A DNA stretch of 64,000 nucleotides from Actimicrobium antarcticum. Lineage in GTDB: Bacteria > Pseudomonadota > Gammaproteobacteria > Burkholderiales > Burkholderiaceae_D. Positions within the stretch are counted from its first letter, which is position 1; the number at the start of each line of letters is the position of its first letter. Positions 25,163-34,577 of the stretch are shown one piece after another. The stretch lies in contig NZ_BAAAZE010000010.1 in NCBI RefSeq assembly GCF_039536745.1, positions 186,001-250,000 of the forward strand. The letters are read 5' to 3'. Under the pieces are notes generated by a model. The model was given only the letters and a program-made list of their open reading frames with translations, did not search any database and had not been told where the DNA came from. The position numbers and the translations under genes are program-made.

Positions 25163-26140
25163 ATGCATATTTCACACACCCGTACGCTGCAACCGACGTC
25201 TTTGCACCCGCAAGGCCTGCGGCCATCGTCGCCCTCGCCTGCATCGCAAAACGCCAGAATGTCGCAGGGAGGTAGCGAAGCACGCAGCGAGCGACAAGCC
25301 GGACAGGCCATAAAAACCCGCTTGCTCAAGCAGCTTCCATCCCGACTGGCAATCACCGAACCAGTGACACTGCAGACTCCCGGAAACAGCGCCGCGCGCT
25401 GGAATCGTCCGTCCTTGCAGGGCCGCCAGATGGTCTCGACCGCCGCACACAGCGTCGAGAACCAGGCAGCAACGGCACGTACCCCGATCTTTTTCACCAA
25501 GGTATGCGCTACCAGTGCATTGCCGCCAGCGCAACAAGCCAGCATGCTGACCGCACTGTCACGCAACCTGTCGCAGCTAGACCGGAGCGTCCGTGCTGGC
25601 GGCTTCAGTCTGCTCATAAGCATGAGTGCCAGCCTGCCCGCACCGCAGCGCGCCAAGGTACTGACCGGACTGGCCAAGCGCCTGCCTTGCCTGCCTGCGG
25701 ATCAACGCCGTGCCGGTTTCAATACGGTGCTGGCAAGTACCGCCCAATTGCCGGCAGACGCGGCGGCGCAGGTCCTGCCCGCCCTCGCCCGCTCACTGTC
25801 AGCCGGCGGCAAGGATCACGCCGGATTCCATGCGCTGCACGCGCAGACTGGCGCACTCGACGCCGACGCGCAAGCGCGTGTCATGCCCGGCCTGATCCGC
25901 CAGATCGGCGTCTTGCCGATGGATCAGCGCAAGGCCGCCTTCGACACGCTTGCCGCGCAACTGCCTACGCTGCCGGCGCAACATTGCAGCAACGGACTCA
26001 AGGGGCTGGCGGGCAAGGTACGCAAACTACCGCCACGGGATCAGGCCAGGGCGCTCGACAGATTGACCACGATCGGCGCCGCACTGCCACTGGAACAGCG
26101 CGGCGATGTCCAGTTGCAGCTGCAAACGATTGCGGCCTGA
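25163..26140 (+). CDS. 38-residue helical-repeat protein, possible secreted effector
   Basis: The 325-residue product begins with a Ser/Pro/Gln-rich, probably disordered 110 residues. Five and a half repeats of about 38 residues follow, each starting LP-x2-x-QR or similar: at about 120, 158, 196, 232, 270 and a half repeat at 308. The consensus is roughly LPxxQRxxVLxxLAxxL, then xxRxxxFxxLxxxxAQ. This predicts an alpha solenoid. It has no signal peptide or membrane segment. The polar N-terminus and solenoid resemble type III effector architecture, but no secretion genes are nearby and no family was recognised. The ATG has no clear Shine-Dalgarno. Confidence 0.7.
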   Translation: MHISHTRTLQPTSLHPQGLRPSSPSPASQNARMSQGGSEARSERQAGQAIKTRLLKQLPSRLAITEPVTLQTPGNSAARWNRPSLQGRQMVSTAAHSVENQAATARTPIFFTKVCATSALPPAQQASMLTALSRNLSQLDRSVRAGGFSLLISMSASLPAPQRAKVLTGLAKRLPCLPADQRRAGFNTVLASTAQLPADAAAQVLPALARSLSAGGKDHAGFHALHAQTGALDADAQARVMPGLIRQIGVLPMDQRKAAFDTLAAQLPTLPAQHCSNGLKGLAGKVRKLPPRDQARALDRLTTIGAALPLEQRGDVQLQLQTIAA

Positions 26141-26176
26141 TTCTGCCGGCCGCAACCGTCATCTCCCCTCCCCGCC

Positions 26177-29100
26177 CTATCGCTGCATCGATTCCCACAC
26201 CTTTTGCAAGCGCTTGGCCGACACCGGCATCGGTGTCTTCAGTTCCTGTGCAAACAGCGACACGCGCAACTCCTCCAGCAACCAGCGATACTCGGCCATT
26301 TTCGGATCAGCCGTGCGGCCGGTCTGCTTGACTGACAGACCTCGCTGCCACGGCTGCGCAGCCTGCTGCCATTCACCCAGCCAGCGCGCATCCCGGGTCG
26401 GATCGATACGCAGTTTTTCGAGCCGCACATTGATGGCTTTCAGGTAGCGCGGGAACTGCGTCAGGCTGGTGTAACTGGTTTCGGTGACGAAGCGCTTGCC
26501 GACCAGGCCCTGCAATTGCGCCTGTATGTCGGCCACGGTCTGGGCGTGCCCTTTGGCGCCCTGGAGCTTTTTTGGCAGCGCGTGGTATTCGGTCAGGATC
26601 AGTCCGACCAGCCGGGCAATTTCATTGACCAGCAGCCCAAGGCGCGATTTGCCGGCTTCCTTGCGCGCCTCGAATTCGGCCGCCGTGCGCGGCAGTGGCT
26701 CCTGCAGACAGGCGCGTTCCAGCCCGGCCTCAATGATCTGGTCGCGCAATTCTTCCTGCGATCCCAGCGACATGAATTGCATGCCCATTTGCTGCAGGCC
26801 GGGGATGTTTTTTTCGAGGTACTTGAGTTGCTCGCGCAATTGCAAGGCCAGCAACCGGCGCAAGCCGCCACGATGGATGCGCGCCGCCTCGGTGGGATCA
26901 TCAAAGACTTCCAGATCGCAATGCGTAACGTGATCGACCAGCGCCGGAAAACCGATCAATGTCAGTTTTCCCTGCTGGATTTCGAGCAGCTCCGGCAGTT
27001 CGCCGAAGGTCCAGGCGGTCAGTTTTTGATGTTGGGTGGGCGTCGCCGCTGGTGCCGTGAACTGGCTGGTGCGGGTCTTTGCTGCCGCTTTCGGCTGCGC
27101 GACCGGCACATTGGTGATCGCCGTCGACTCGGCAATCTTCTGGAAACTCTCGCGCGCCTGGCCACCGAATTCGGCCTGCAACGCGCCCAGATTGCGGCCC
27201 ATCTCCAGCTGACGGCCATGCTCGTCGATCACCTTGAAATTCATGAAGTGATGCGCCGGCAAGGTCTCGGCCTTGAAGTCGCTGAGCAGCGGCGTGATGT
27301 GCGCGTGCACCCGCACGTCGGCGATGATCGCTTCGATCAGGCTGCCGCGTCCGAAGGTCTTTTGTTCATCGACGCGATCCAGAAAAGCCGCGGCGTAGTG
27401 CGGCAACGGCACGCAATTGCGGCGCAATTTTTGCGGCAGCGATTTCAGCAGCAGATGGACTTTTTCTTTCAGCATGCCGGGCACCAGCCAGTCGCAGCGC
27501 GCCGCCGACAGCTGGTTCAACGAAAACAGCGGCACCGTCAGCGTCACGCCATCGCGCGGCGAACCCGGCTCGAAATGGTAGGACAGTGGCATCTCGATGC
27601 CAACACCCGGCAGCAGTTTCGGAAACAGGTCGGTGGTGATGCCGGCCGCTTCGTGCCGCATCAGGTCGTCGCGGTTCAGGTACAGCAATTTCGGCTCGAC
27701 GCGGGTGGCGTCCTTGTGCCATTTTTCAAACGTGATGCCGTTGCAGATATCGGCCGGTAGCACCTTGTCGTAAAACGCGGCGATCAGTTCTTCATCGACC
27801 AGCACGTCGAGGCGGCGCGATTTGTGCTCGAGGTTTTCGATCTCGCGGATCAGGTTGTTGTTGTAGGCAAAGAACGGTGCGCGGGTCTCGAACTCGCCGC
27901 CGACCAGCGCATCGCGGATGAAAATCTCGCGTGCCTCGACCGGATTGATCAGGCCGAAATTGATGCGGCGCTGGCTGTAGACCACCAGCCCGTACAGCGT
28001 GGCGCGTTCCGACGCGGTCACCTGGGCCGTCCGCTTTTCCCAGCGTGGCTCGCCCCAGGATTTTTTCAGCAGATGCGCGCCGACGCGTTCCAGCCATTCC
28101 GGCTGGATCTGCGCCACGCAACGCGCATATAGTCGCGTGGTGTCGACCAGTTCGGCTGCCATGATCCACTTGCCGGCTTTTTTCAGCAGGCTGGAGCCAG
28201 GCCAGATATGGAACTTGATCGCACGAGCGCCCAGGTAATGCGTGTCCTCATCGGACTTGAAACCGACGTTGCCGAGCAAACCGGTCAGCAGTGCCGAATG
28301 CAGATTCTCGTAGGTCGCCGGGGTGTCGTTGAGGCGCCAGCCCTGCTCTTTGACGATGGTCAGCAATTGCGAATGGACATCGCGCCATTCGCGCAAACGC
28401 ATCTGCGACAGGAAGTTGGCGCGGCAGCTGTCCTGCAACTGGCGATTGGTTTTCTTGTGTTCGATGGCGTCTTCGAACCAGCTCCAGATTTTCAGGTAGC
28501 TGGTGAATTCGGATTTCTCGTCGGCGAACTTCTTGTGCGCGAGATCGGCCGCGGCCTGCACTTCCAGCGGCCGGTCACGCGGGTCCTGCACCGACAGGGC
28601 CGAGGCGATGATCAGCACTTCACGCAGGCAGACGTTGTCGAGCGCAGCCAGAATCATGCGGCCCACACGCGGGTCGAGCGGCAATTTGCCGAGCTGGCGA
28701 CCGATCGGCGTCAGCGCGTTGTTGTCATCGACCGCGCCCAGTTCCTGCAGCAACTGGTAGCCATCGGCAATCGCCCGGCCAGGTGGCGGTTCGATGAACG
28801 GGAAGGTTTCGACATCGGTCAGATGCAGCGACTTCATGCGCAGGATCACCGAGGCCAGCGACGAGCGCAGGATTTCCGGCTCGGTGAAGGCCGGCCGCAA
28901 CAAATAATCCTTTTCTTCGTAGAGCCGGATACAGACACCGGCAGCGACCCGGCCGCAACGACCGGCGCGCTGGTTGGCCGCCGATTGCGCCACCGCTTCG
29001 ATCTGCAACTGCTCGACCTTGTTGCGATAGCTGTAGCGTTTGACCCGCGCCAGACCGGCATCGACCACGTAGCGGATGCCGGGCACCGTCAGCGAGGTTT

Positions 29101-30115
29101 CGGCGACGTTGGTGGCCAGCACGATGCGGCGTGCGCCGGACGGCTTGAAGACCCGCTCCTGCTCCTGTGCCGAGAGCCGCGCAAACAGCGGCAGGATCTC
29201 GACATGCGGCGGATGGTGCTTGCGCAAGGCTTCGGCGGCGTCGCGGATTTCGCGCTCGCCGGGCAGGAACACCAGCACGTCGCCGGAACCGATCCGGCTC
29301 AGCTCGTCGACAGCTTCGGTAATCGCTTCCATCAGGTCGCGCTGGCCGCGTTCCTTTTGCGCGGTGCTCGGTGCAGACTTGGCTGCTGCACCCGGCTTGA
29401 CTTCGCTGCGGTCGCTGGAGTCAACCGGGCGATAGCGGATTTCCACAGGATACAGGCGGCCCGATACTTCGATCACCGGCGCCGGCTGGTCGTCGCTGCC
29501 GAAGTGGCGCGCAAAGCGGTCGGCGTCGATGGTGGCCGAGGTGATGATGATTTTCAGGTCCGGGCGCCGGGGCAGCAATTGCTTCAGGTAGCCCAGCAGA
29601 AAGTCGATGTTCAGGCTGCGTTCATGCGCCTCGTCGATGATGATGGTGTCGTACTGGCGCAGCAACGGATCGGTCTGGGTTTCCGCCAGCAGGATGCCGT
29701 CGGTCATCAGCTTGATCCAGGCACCGTTTGATAGCGTGTCGGTAAAGCGCACCTTGAAACCGACCAGCTCGCCGAGTGGCGAATTCAATTCCTGGGCAAT
29801 CCGCTTGGCGGTCGCCGATGCCGCAATCCGGCGCGGCTGCGTGTGGCCGATCAGCCCGGTCTGGCCGCGACCAAGTTCCAGGCAAATCTTGGGCAGCTGG
29901 GTGGTTTTGCCGGAGCCGGTTTCACCACAAACGATGATGACCTGATGCGCCCGTAGCGCAGCGGCAATGTCGTCGCGGCGACCGGAGACCGGCAACTCCT
30001 CCGGATACGTGATCGGCGGCAGGGTGTTGCGCACGGGTGCGGCGGCGGGCGGACGAGGCTGTCGGCGGGCGGGAACGCCGAGCGGACTTTTTTGTATTGG
30101 TTCGGGGGATGTCAT
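26177..30115 (-). CDS. hrpA: ATP-dependent RNA helicase HrpA
   Basis: At 1312 residues it has the full family length. DEAH-box motor motifs are GETGSGKTTQ (Walker A, about 64-73), HTQPRRIAA, IIDEAHERS, TSATID and QRAGRCGR. Helicase-associated (HA2/OB) domains and the long HrpA-specific C-terminal region (DUF3418-like) follow. It acts in RNA remodelling, for example rescue of collided ribosomes in E. coli. ATG 30115 is chosen because the longer frame overlaps the divergent argA start. Convergent with the repeat-protein gene (36 bp gap) and divergent from argA (25 bp between start codons), so the two promoters overlap. Confidence 0.96.
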   Translation of the reverse strand: MTSPEPIQKSPLGVPARRQPRPPAAAPVRNTLPPITYPEELPVSGRRDDIAAALRAHQVIIVCGETGSGKTTQLPKICLELGRGQTGLIGHTQPRRIAASATAKRIAQELNSPLGELVGFKVRFTDTLSNGAWIKLMTDGILLAETQTDPLLRQYDTIIIDEAHERSLNIDFLLGYLKQLLPRRPDLKIIITSATIDADRFARHFGSDDQPAPVIEVSGRLYPVEIRYRPVDSSDRSEVKPGAAAKSAPSTAQKERGQRDLMEAITEAVDELSRIGSGDVLVFLPGEREIRDAAEALRKHHPPHVEILPLFARLSAQEQERVFKPSGARRIVLATNVAETSLTVPGIRYVVDAGLARVKRYSYRNKVEQLQIEAVAQSAANQRAGRCGRVAAGVCIRLYEEKDYLLRPAFTEPEILRSSLASVILRMKSLHLTDVETFPFIEPPPGRAIADGYQLLQELGAVDDNNALTPIGRQLGKLPLDPRVGRMILAALDNVCLREVLIIASALSVQDPRDRPLEVQAAADLAHKKFADEKSEFTSYLKIWSWFEDAIEHKKTNRQLQDSCRANFLSQMRLREWRDVHSQLLTIVKEQGWRLNDTPATYENLHSALLTGLLGNVGFKSDEDTHYLGARAIKFHIWPGSSLLKKAGKWIMAAELVDTTRLYARCVAQIQPEWLERVGAHLLKKSWGEPRWEKRTAQVTASERATLYGLVVYSQRRINFGLINPVEAREIFIRDALVGGEFETRAPFFAYNNNLIREIENLEHKSRRLDVLVDEELIAAFYDKVLPADICNGITFEKWHKDATRVEPKLLYLNRDDLMRHEAAGITTDLFPKLLPGVGIEMPLSYHFEPGSPRDGVTLTVPLFSLNQLSAARCDWLVPGMLKEKVHLLLKSLPQKLRRNCVPLPHYAAAFLDRVDEQKTFGRGSLIEAIIADVRVHAHITPLLSDFKAETLPAHHFMNFKVIDEHGRQLEMGRNLGALQAEFGGQARESFQKIAESTAITNVPVAQPKAAAKTRTSQFTAPAATPTQHQKLTAWTFGELPELLEIQQGKLTLIGFPALVDHVTHCDLEVFDDPTEAARIHRGGLRRLLALQLREQLKYLEKNIPGLQQMGMQFMSLGSQEELRDQIIEAGLERACLQEPLPRTAAEFEARKEAGKSRLGLLVNEIARLVGLILTEYHALPKKLQGAKGHAQTVADIQAQLQGLVGKRFVTETSYTSLTQFPRYLKAINVRLEKLRIDPTRDARWLGEWQQAAQPWQRGLSVKQTGRTADPKMAEYRWLLEELRVSLFAQELKTPMPVSAKRLQKVWESMQR

Positions 30116-30140
30116 GGCGGAGCGAATTATAATGCGCCTC

Positions 30141-31451
30141 ATGCAAACACCCATCGAGTTCGTCCAGTGGCTGCGCTCCGTCGCGCCCTACATTCACGCC
30201 TTTCGTAACAAGACCTTCGTGGTGGCGTTTCCCGGCGAGCTGGTGCTGTCAGGCGCACTGCCGGTACTGGCCCAGGATCTGTCGCTGTTGCATGCGCTCG
30301 GCATCAGGGTCGTCATCGTGCACGGCTCGCGTCCGCAGGTGGCCGAACAGCTGGCATTGCGCCATGCCGAAGAGCGTTTTCACAACGGCTTGCGCATCAC
30401 CGACAGCGCGGCACTCGAATGCGCCAAAGAAGCGGCCGGCGAATTGCGCCTGGATATCGAAGCGGCCTTCAGCCAGGGCTTGCCGAACACGCCGATGGCA
30501 CACGCCGCGATTCGTATCATCTCCGGTAATTTTGTCACCGCCAAACCGCTCGGCGTGATCGATGGCGTTGATCTCGAACTGACCGGCGTGGCGCGCAAGG
30601 TGGCGTATGAAACGATCCATCCGATTCTGGACGCCGGCGGACTGATCCTGTTGTCGCCGCTGGGGTTTTCACCGACCGGCGAAATTTTCAACCTGACCAT
30701 GGAAGACGTGGCCGTTTCCGCCGCCATTGCGCTGCGCGCCGACAAGCTGATCTTCATCACCGAAACGCCGATGATGACCGATGCGGCCGGCGAAGAAATC
30801 CGTGAGCTGTCCGCGCATCAGGCCGAGGCCGTACTCAGCGCGCGCTTCCTGCCGGGCGATGCCACGTTCTATTTGCAGCATGCGATCAAGGCCTGCAACG
30901 GCGGCGTGGCGCGGGCACACATCGTGCCGTTTGCGCTGGATGGCTCGGCCTTGCTGGAACTGTTCACGCATGATGGCGTGGGCACGATGATCTCGTACCA
31001 GAACCTCGAAACCCTGCGCGAAGCCACCATCGAAGACGTCGGCGGCATCCTGAAACTGATCGAACCGCTGGAAGCTGATGGCACGCTGGTCAAGCGCGGG
31101 CGCGAACTGATCGAACGCGAAGTGGAGAATTTTTCGGTCATCGAACATGACGGCGTGATCTTCGGATGTGCCGCGCTGTATCCGTTCCCTGCCGAAAAAA
31201 TGGCCGAGATGGCTTGCCTGACCGTGAACCCGGAAGTCCAGGCGCAAGGCGATGGCGAACGCATCCTCAAGCACATGGAAAACCGCGCCCGCGCACAGGG
31301 GTTCAAGAAGCTGTTCGTGCTGACCACGCGCACTGCGCACTGGTTCCTCAAACGCGGCTTCGTACCGGCGTCGGTGGACGCGTTACCCAAAGATCGCCAG
31401 CACATGTATAACTGGCAGCGCAAATCGCTGGTGCTGGTCAAGACGTTGTAA
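30141..31451 (+). CDS. argA: N-acetylglutamate synthase
   Basis: It catalyses the first step of arginine synthesis, acetyl-CoA plus glutamate to N-acetylglutamate. The 436-residue product has an N-terminal amino-acid-kinase-like domain (TFVVAFPGELVLSG, VIVHGSRPQV, SPLGFSPTGEIFNL), which carries feedback inhibition by arginine. A C-terminal GNAT domain from about 290 follows (CLTVNPEVQAQGDGERILKHM for acetyl-CoA; LTTRTAHWFLKRGF). The start is MQTPIEF at 30141 or the in-frame ATG at 30132; both give the family layout. It diverges from hrpA. Confidence 0.95.
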   Translation: MQTPIEFVQWLRSVAPYIHAFRNKTFVVAFPGELVLSGALPVLAQDLSLLHALGIRVVIVHGSRPQVAEQLALRHAEERFHNGLRITDSAALECAKEAAGELRLDIEAAFSQGLPNTPMAHAAIRIISGNFVTAKPLGVIDGVDLELTGVARKVAYETIHPILDAGGLILLSPLGFSPTGEIFNLTMEDVAVSAAIALRADKLIFITETPMMTDAAGEEIRELSAHQAEAVLSARFLPGDATFYLQHAIKACNGGVARAHIVPFALDGSALLELFTHDGVGTMISYQNLETLREATIEDVGGILKLIEPLEADGTLVKRGRELIEREVENFSVIEHDGVIFGCAALYPFPAEKMAEMACLTVNPEVQAQGDGERILKHMENRARAQGFKKLFVLTTRTAHWFLKRGFVPASVDALPKDRQHMYNWQRKSLVLVKTL

Positions 31452-31496
31452 CCAACCCTACCAAGACACCCAATTCAATCGAACAAGGACACCCAC

Positions 31497-31769
31497 ATGG
31501 CACGCATGATTCATTGCATCAAACTCGACAAGGAAGCTGAAGGACTGGACTTTCCACCGTACCCGGGCGAACTCGGCAAACGGATCTGGGAAACGGTCTC
31601 GAAAGAAGCCTGGGCCGCCTGGCTGAAACACCAGACCATGCTGGTCAATGAAAACCGCCTGAACCTGGCCGACCTGCGCGCCCGCAAATACCTGGCGACG
31701 CAAATGGAAAAGCATTTCTTTGGCGATGGTGCCGATGCCGCGCAAGGGTATGTACCGCCGGCAGACTGA
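31497..31769 (+). CDS. yggX: Fe(2+)-trafficking protein YggX
   Basis: The 90-residue product is full length, with the family's single N-terminal Cys (MARMIHCIKLDKEAEGLDFPPYPGELG, C7) and the conserved WLKHQTMLVNENRLNL. It protects Fe-S clusters and limits iron-driven oxidative damage in the cytoplasm. It lies 45 bp after argA and before an intrinsic terminator, so argA-yggX is probably one transcript. Confidence 0.95.
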   Translation: MARMIHCIKLDKEAEGLDFPPYPGELGKRIWETVSKEAWAAWLKHQTMLVNENRLNLADLRARKYLATQMEKHFFGDGADAAQGYVPPAD

Positions 31770-31854
31770 GCTGGATCGCGGGCGACGCGCGGTGGCTATG
31801 GGCTGACGGTATGTACGCCCGATGCCATCTCTGGTGATGCGACACAGAATGCAC

Positions 31855-31880
31855 AAAAGAGCCTGAGGGCTCTTTTTTTT
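31855..31880 (+). terminator. Intrinsic terminator after yggX
   Basis: AAGAGCC (31857-31863) and GGCTCTT (31868-31874) form a 7-bp stem with a TGAG loop. The stem is followed by an unbroken T-run and preceded by A residues, so it may work in both directions. It closes argA-yggX. Confidence 0.85.
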
Positions 31881-31959
31881 GGCGTTTGTCATTGCGGCGG
31901 ACCATTCGGTACCGTTGCGACACGATCGGGATTGTGTCGCAACGGTCAGAGCGGCTGTC

Positions 31960-32135
31960 TGATTGAGCGCAAATCGCATTAGCTCACGCAGACTTTACAG
32001 GAAGCTTGACGCATGTTGGGCTTGGCAGCCCAACAGTCGGTAGTTTTCATGGCGGAGGTTGCGCTGCAAATAAAGCGTCGTCTCCGTTGCCGAATCGTAG
32101 GTTGGGCTGCCAAGCCCAACATGCGTCAAGTCACG
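31960..32135. repeat. MITE-like family, copy C
   Basis: Inverted ends GCTTGACGCATG plus GTTGGGCTTGGCAGCCCAAC (about 32003-32034) and GTTGGGCTGCCAAGCCCAAC plus ATGCGTCAAG (about 32101-32130) bracket a short centre. Both palindromes carry the same loop change relative to copies A and B (TTGGCA instead of TTCGCA), a matched variation. The left flank (GAGCGCAAATCGCATTAG...ACAGGAAG) matches the partial copy at 19.9 kb. Confidence 0.6.
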
Positions 32136-32473
32136 ATGCGGACCACTACAGCGCTCCCGTTGTCGACAACTGGCATGCACAATCGGTATCGGTCCCCCTT
32201 TCACGGCCAAGTCCGACCAGCAAACAACGCTGCCAAGAAATCAGTCAGCGGTTTGCCACTGCAGAAACAACCTCAGCACAAACACAACAAAATTTGCTTG
32301 CTCCTTGACGCAATCGAGGCCAAGTGGATAGATCACTTGACCCGACTCATCCTTGCCCCAGCGACGGTTAGCCAGCATGGAAAACGAACTCGCAACACCC
32401 GATGCAGGCCAATTCGGTGTGTCCACGTTCGCACCGATCCGTGTTTCAGGCAAGCCTATTTCTGGAGAGAACA

Positions 32474-34483
32474 ATGCACCGTAAAACAAGCATCTGGGTA
32501 CTCATCGCCCTACTGACATCGTCGTTCGGCCTGTCCGCGAGCGCAGCGACCGTCGCTCGCCAAATCGCTCGCAGCGGAACAATCCAGCTTCCAGCCACCG
32601 TTTCCGGCACCACTGGCCTGGCGCTACCCGAAACCTCACCGATCTTTGATCGCGTGCCGAATCTGGCAGATGGTCCCAGCTCGACCGGTCGAGTCGGCAC
32701 GCAAGCGATCAAGGGCGTATTGCAACGCGCTGAAAAGTTCAAGATCAACCGCAGCATTGCAACCGCCACCGGCAAGGGCGAATTTGTCGAGTCGCTGACA
32801 GAGGGAGAGGACGTTGGCGATGATGCCGATGATGACGAGAATGCGGATCAACGCAATCCGAAGCGCATCACCAAGCGTGTTCTTGCCAGTTTCGACGGGC
32901 CAAATTCGCGCAACCAGCGCCTGGCCAACAAGGGCAATCAGTTCAGTGTCCAGCCTCCGGATCAGGCGCTATGCGCCGGCAATGGCTACGTACTGAGCTC
33001 GGTCAATACCGTCCTCAAAATCACCGACCGCTCCGGCAAGTCGCTGTCGGGTGACGTTGACCTGAATTCATTTTATGGCTATCCGGCGGCAATTGACCGC
33101 GGGGCCAATCCGCCACGGTTCGGCCCCGCGATAACTGATCCCGTTTGCTATTTCGATCCGCAGGTCAATCGCTGGTTCCATGCGGTACTGACGCTCGACA
33201 CCTTTCCCTCCAGCGGAAACTTGACCGGCACCAACCATCTGGATCTGGCAGTCAGCAACTCTGGCAATCCGCTGGAAAGCTGGTCGGTGTATCGATTGCC
33301 GGTACAGAATGACGGCACCGAGGGCACGCCATCACATCCGAATTGCCCCTGCCTTGGCGACTATCCGCATATCGGTGCCGATGCCCATGGGATCTACCTG
33401 ACCACCAATGAATTTCCGTTCTCGGGCGGCTTCAATAGCGCGCAAATTTATGCGCTTCCGAAAGCAGCGCTGGTGGCCGGCAGCAGCACGGTGCAGGTGG
33501 TGCAACTGGATACTGCCGACTATCTGCTGGATGGCAATCCGGGATTTACGGTCTGGCCAGCGGTCTCGCCGGCTGGCGACGTTGAAAATGACAATCGCGG
33601 TACCGAATATCTATTGAGCTCTGTGGCGGTCTTTGCCAATTCCGGCAACGATAGCCGCCTGCGGGTCTGGGCGCTCGGCAATACGTCATCGCTGGCAACA
33701 GCCAACCCCAACCTCACGCTGTTGCACGATGTCGTCAATGTCGATACCTATGGCGTGCCACCGGTGATCAAACAGAAACCTGGTGTGGCGCCTTTGCGCG
33801 ATTGTCTCAATGACAGGGCATTGCCAACACCGTTCGGTATCGGCTGCTGGAATTACCTGACGACGAACCAGCCCGCCGTGACAGAAACCCTGGTGCCGCT
33901 CGATCCGAACGACTCACGGATGCAGCAGGTATTTTTTACCGCTAATCGACTCTATGGCGCCCTCGACACCGTCGTCACCGTCGGCGGCAAGGAACAGGCC
34001 GGCGTTGCCTATTACGTGTTGAAGCCGAACGTGTCAGGCAACCGGGTCAGCGCGTCGGTGTTCAGGCAAGGCAAGCTCGCGTTTGCCAACAACAGCGTCA
34101 CCCGCCCTGCCATCGCCGCGTTGCCCAATGGCAAAGGGCTGATCGGATTCACGTTGGTCGGTGACGATCATTTTCCGAGCGCCGCATATATCCGCTTCAG
34201 TAACGCGAAAGGACATCGAGGCAATCCAGTCAAGATCGTCGGGATTGGCAAAGGTCCGGACGACGAGTTCGGCGGCTACAACGCATTTGGTCTGAGCGGT
34301 GGACGATGGGGAGATTATGCGGCGGCGGCCATTGATGGCGACCATATCTGGATTGCATCGGAGTACATCGGTCAACGCTGCAGTCTGGCCGAATTCACTA
34401 CACCTTCGAATTTGTTCAGCTGCAATGGAACGCGCGTAGCGCTGACGAATTGGGGAACCCGGGTCAGCCTGATCAAGCCTTGA
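32474..34483 (+). CDS. Large exported protein, probably beta-propeller-like, function unknown
   Basis: The 669-residue product has a Sec signal peptide (MHRKTSIWVLIALLTSSFGLSASA, cleavage near residue 24). A linker with an acidic stretch (GEDVGDDADDDENADQ, about 111-126) follows. A long Gly/Asp/Asn/aromatic-rich beta region then carries repeated patterns such as VCYFDPQVNRWFHAVLTL, YPHIGADAHGIYLTTNEF, FTVWPAVSPAG and GRWGDYAAAAIDGDHIWIASEY. These resemble propeller blades. The acidic stretch could bind calcium. GGAG lies 7 bp before ATG 32474. No enzyme motif or sorting signal was recognised; it is probably periplasmic or secreted. Confidence 0.8.
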   Translation: MHRKTSIWVLIALLTSSFGLSASAATVARQIARSGTIQLPATVSGTTGLALPETSPIFDRVPNLADGPSSTGRVGTQAIKGVLQRAEKFKINRSIATATGKGEFVESLTEGEDVGDDADDDENADQRNPKRITKRVLASFDGPNSRNQRLANKGNQFSVQPPDQALCAGNGYVLSSVNTVLKITDRSGKSLSGDVDLNSFYGYPAAIDRGANPPRFGPAITDPVCYFDPQVNRWFHAVLTLDTFPSSGNLTGTNHLDLAVSNSGNPLESWSVYRLPVQNDGTEGTPSHPNCPCLGDYPHIGADAHGIYLTTNEFPFSGGFNSAQIYALPKAALVAGSSTVQVVQLDTADYLLDGNPGFTVWPAVSPAGDVENDNRGTEYLLSSVAVFANSGNDSRLRVWALGNTSSLATANPNLTLLHDVVNVDTYGVPPVIKQKPGVAPLRDCLNDRALPTPFGIGCWNYLTTNQPAVTETLVPLDPNDSRMQQVFFTANRLYGALDTVVTVGGKEQAGVAYYVLKPNVSGNRVSASVFRQGKLAFANNSVTRPAIAALPNGKGLIGFTLVGDDHFPSAAYIRFSNAKGHRGNPVKIVGIGKGPDDEFGGYNAFGLSGGRWGDYAAAAIDGDHIWIASEYIGQRCSLAEFTTPSNLFSCNGTRVALTNWGTRVSLIKP

Positions 34484-34577
34484 TCCGAAAAAAATCCGGC
34501 GCTGGTACCGGCAGTGGAACAGGCCCGATTTGCTGACCAATGACGGCTGAGCACCTGTCGTTCAAGGTGCCGTGAAT

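Larger units (their letters stand above)
31770..32473. other. Intergenic interval, 704 bp, with terminator and repeat
   Basis: Past the terminator lies copy C of the MITE-like family (about 31960-32135). From about 32140 to 32473 nothing coding is seen. Promoter elements for the secreted-protein gene should lie here, but none is convincing. Confidence 0.6.

Noticed and set aside
24472..25677. Minus-strand frame of 401 codons
   Set aside because: It overlaps the DMT gene in another frame and the repeat-protein gene antisense, with no motif.
28208..29731. Plus-strand frame of 507 codons
   Set aside because: Lies wholly antisense to hrpA, with no domain and shadow-type composition.
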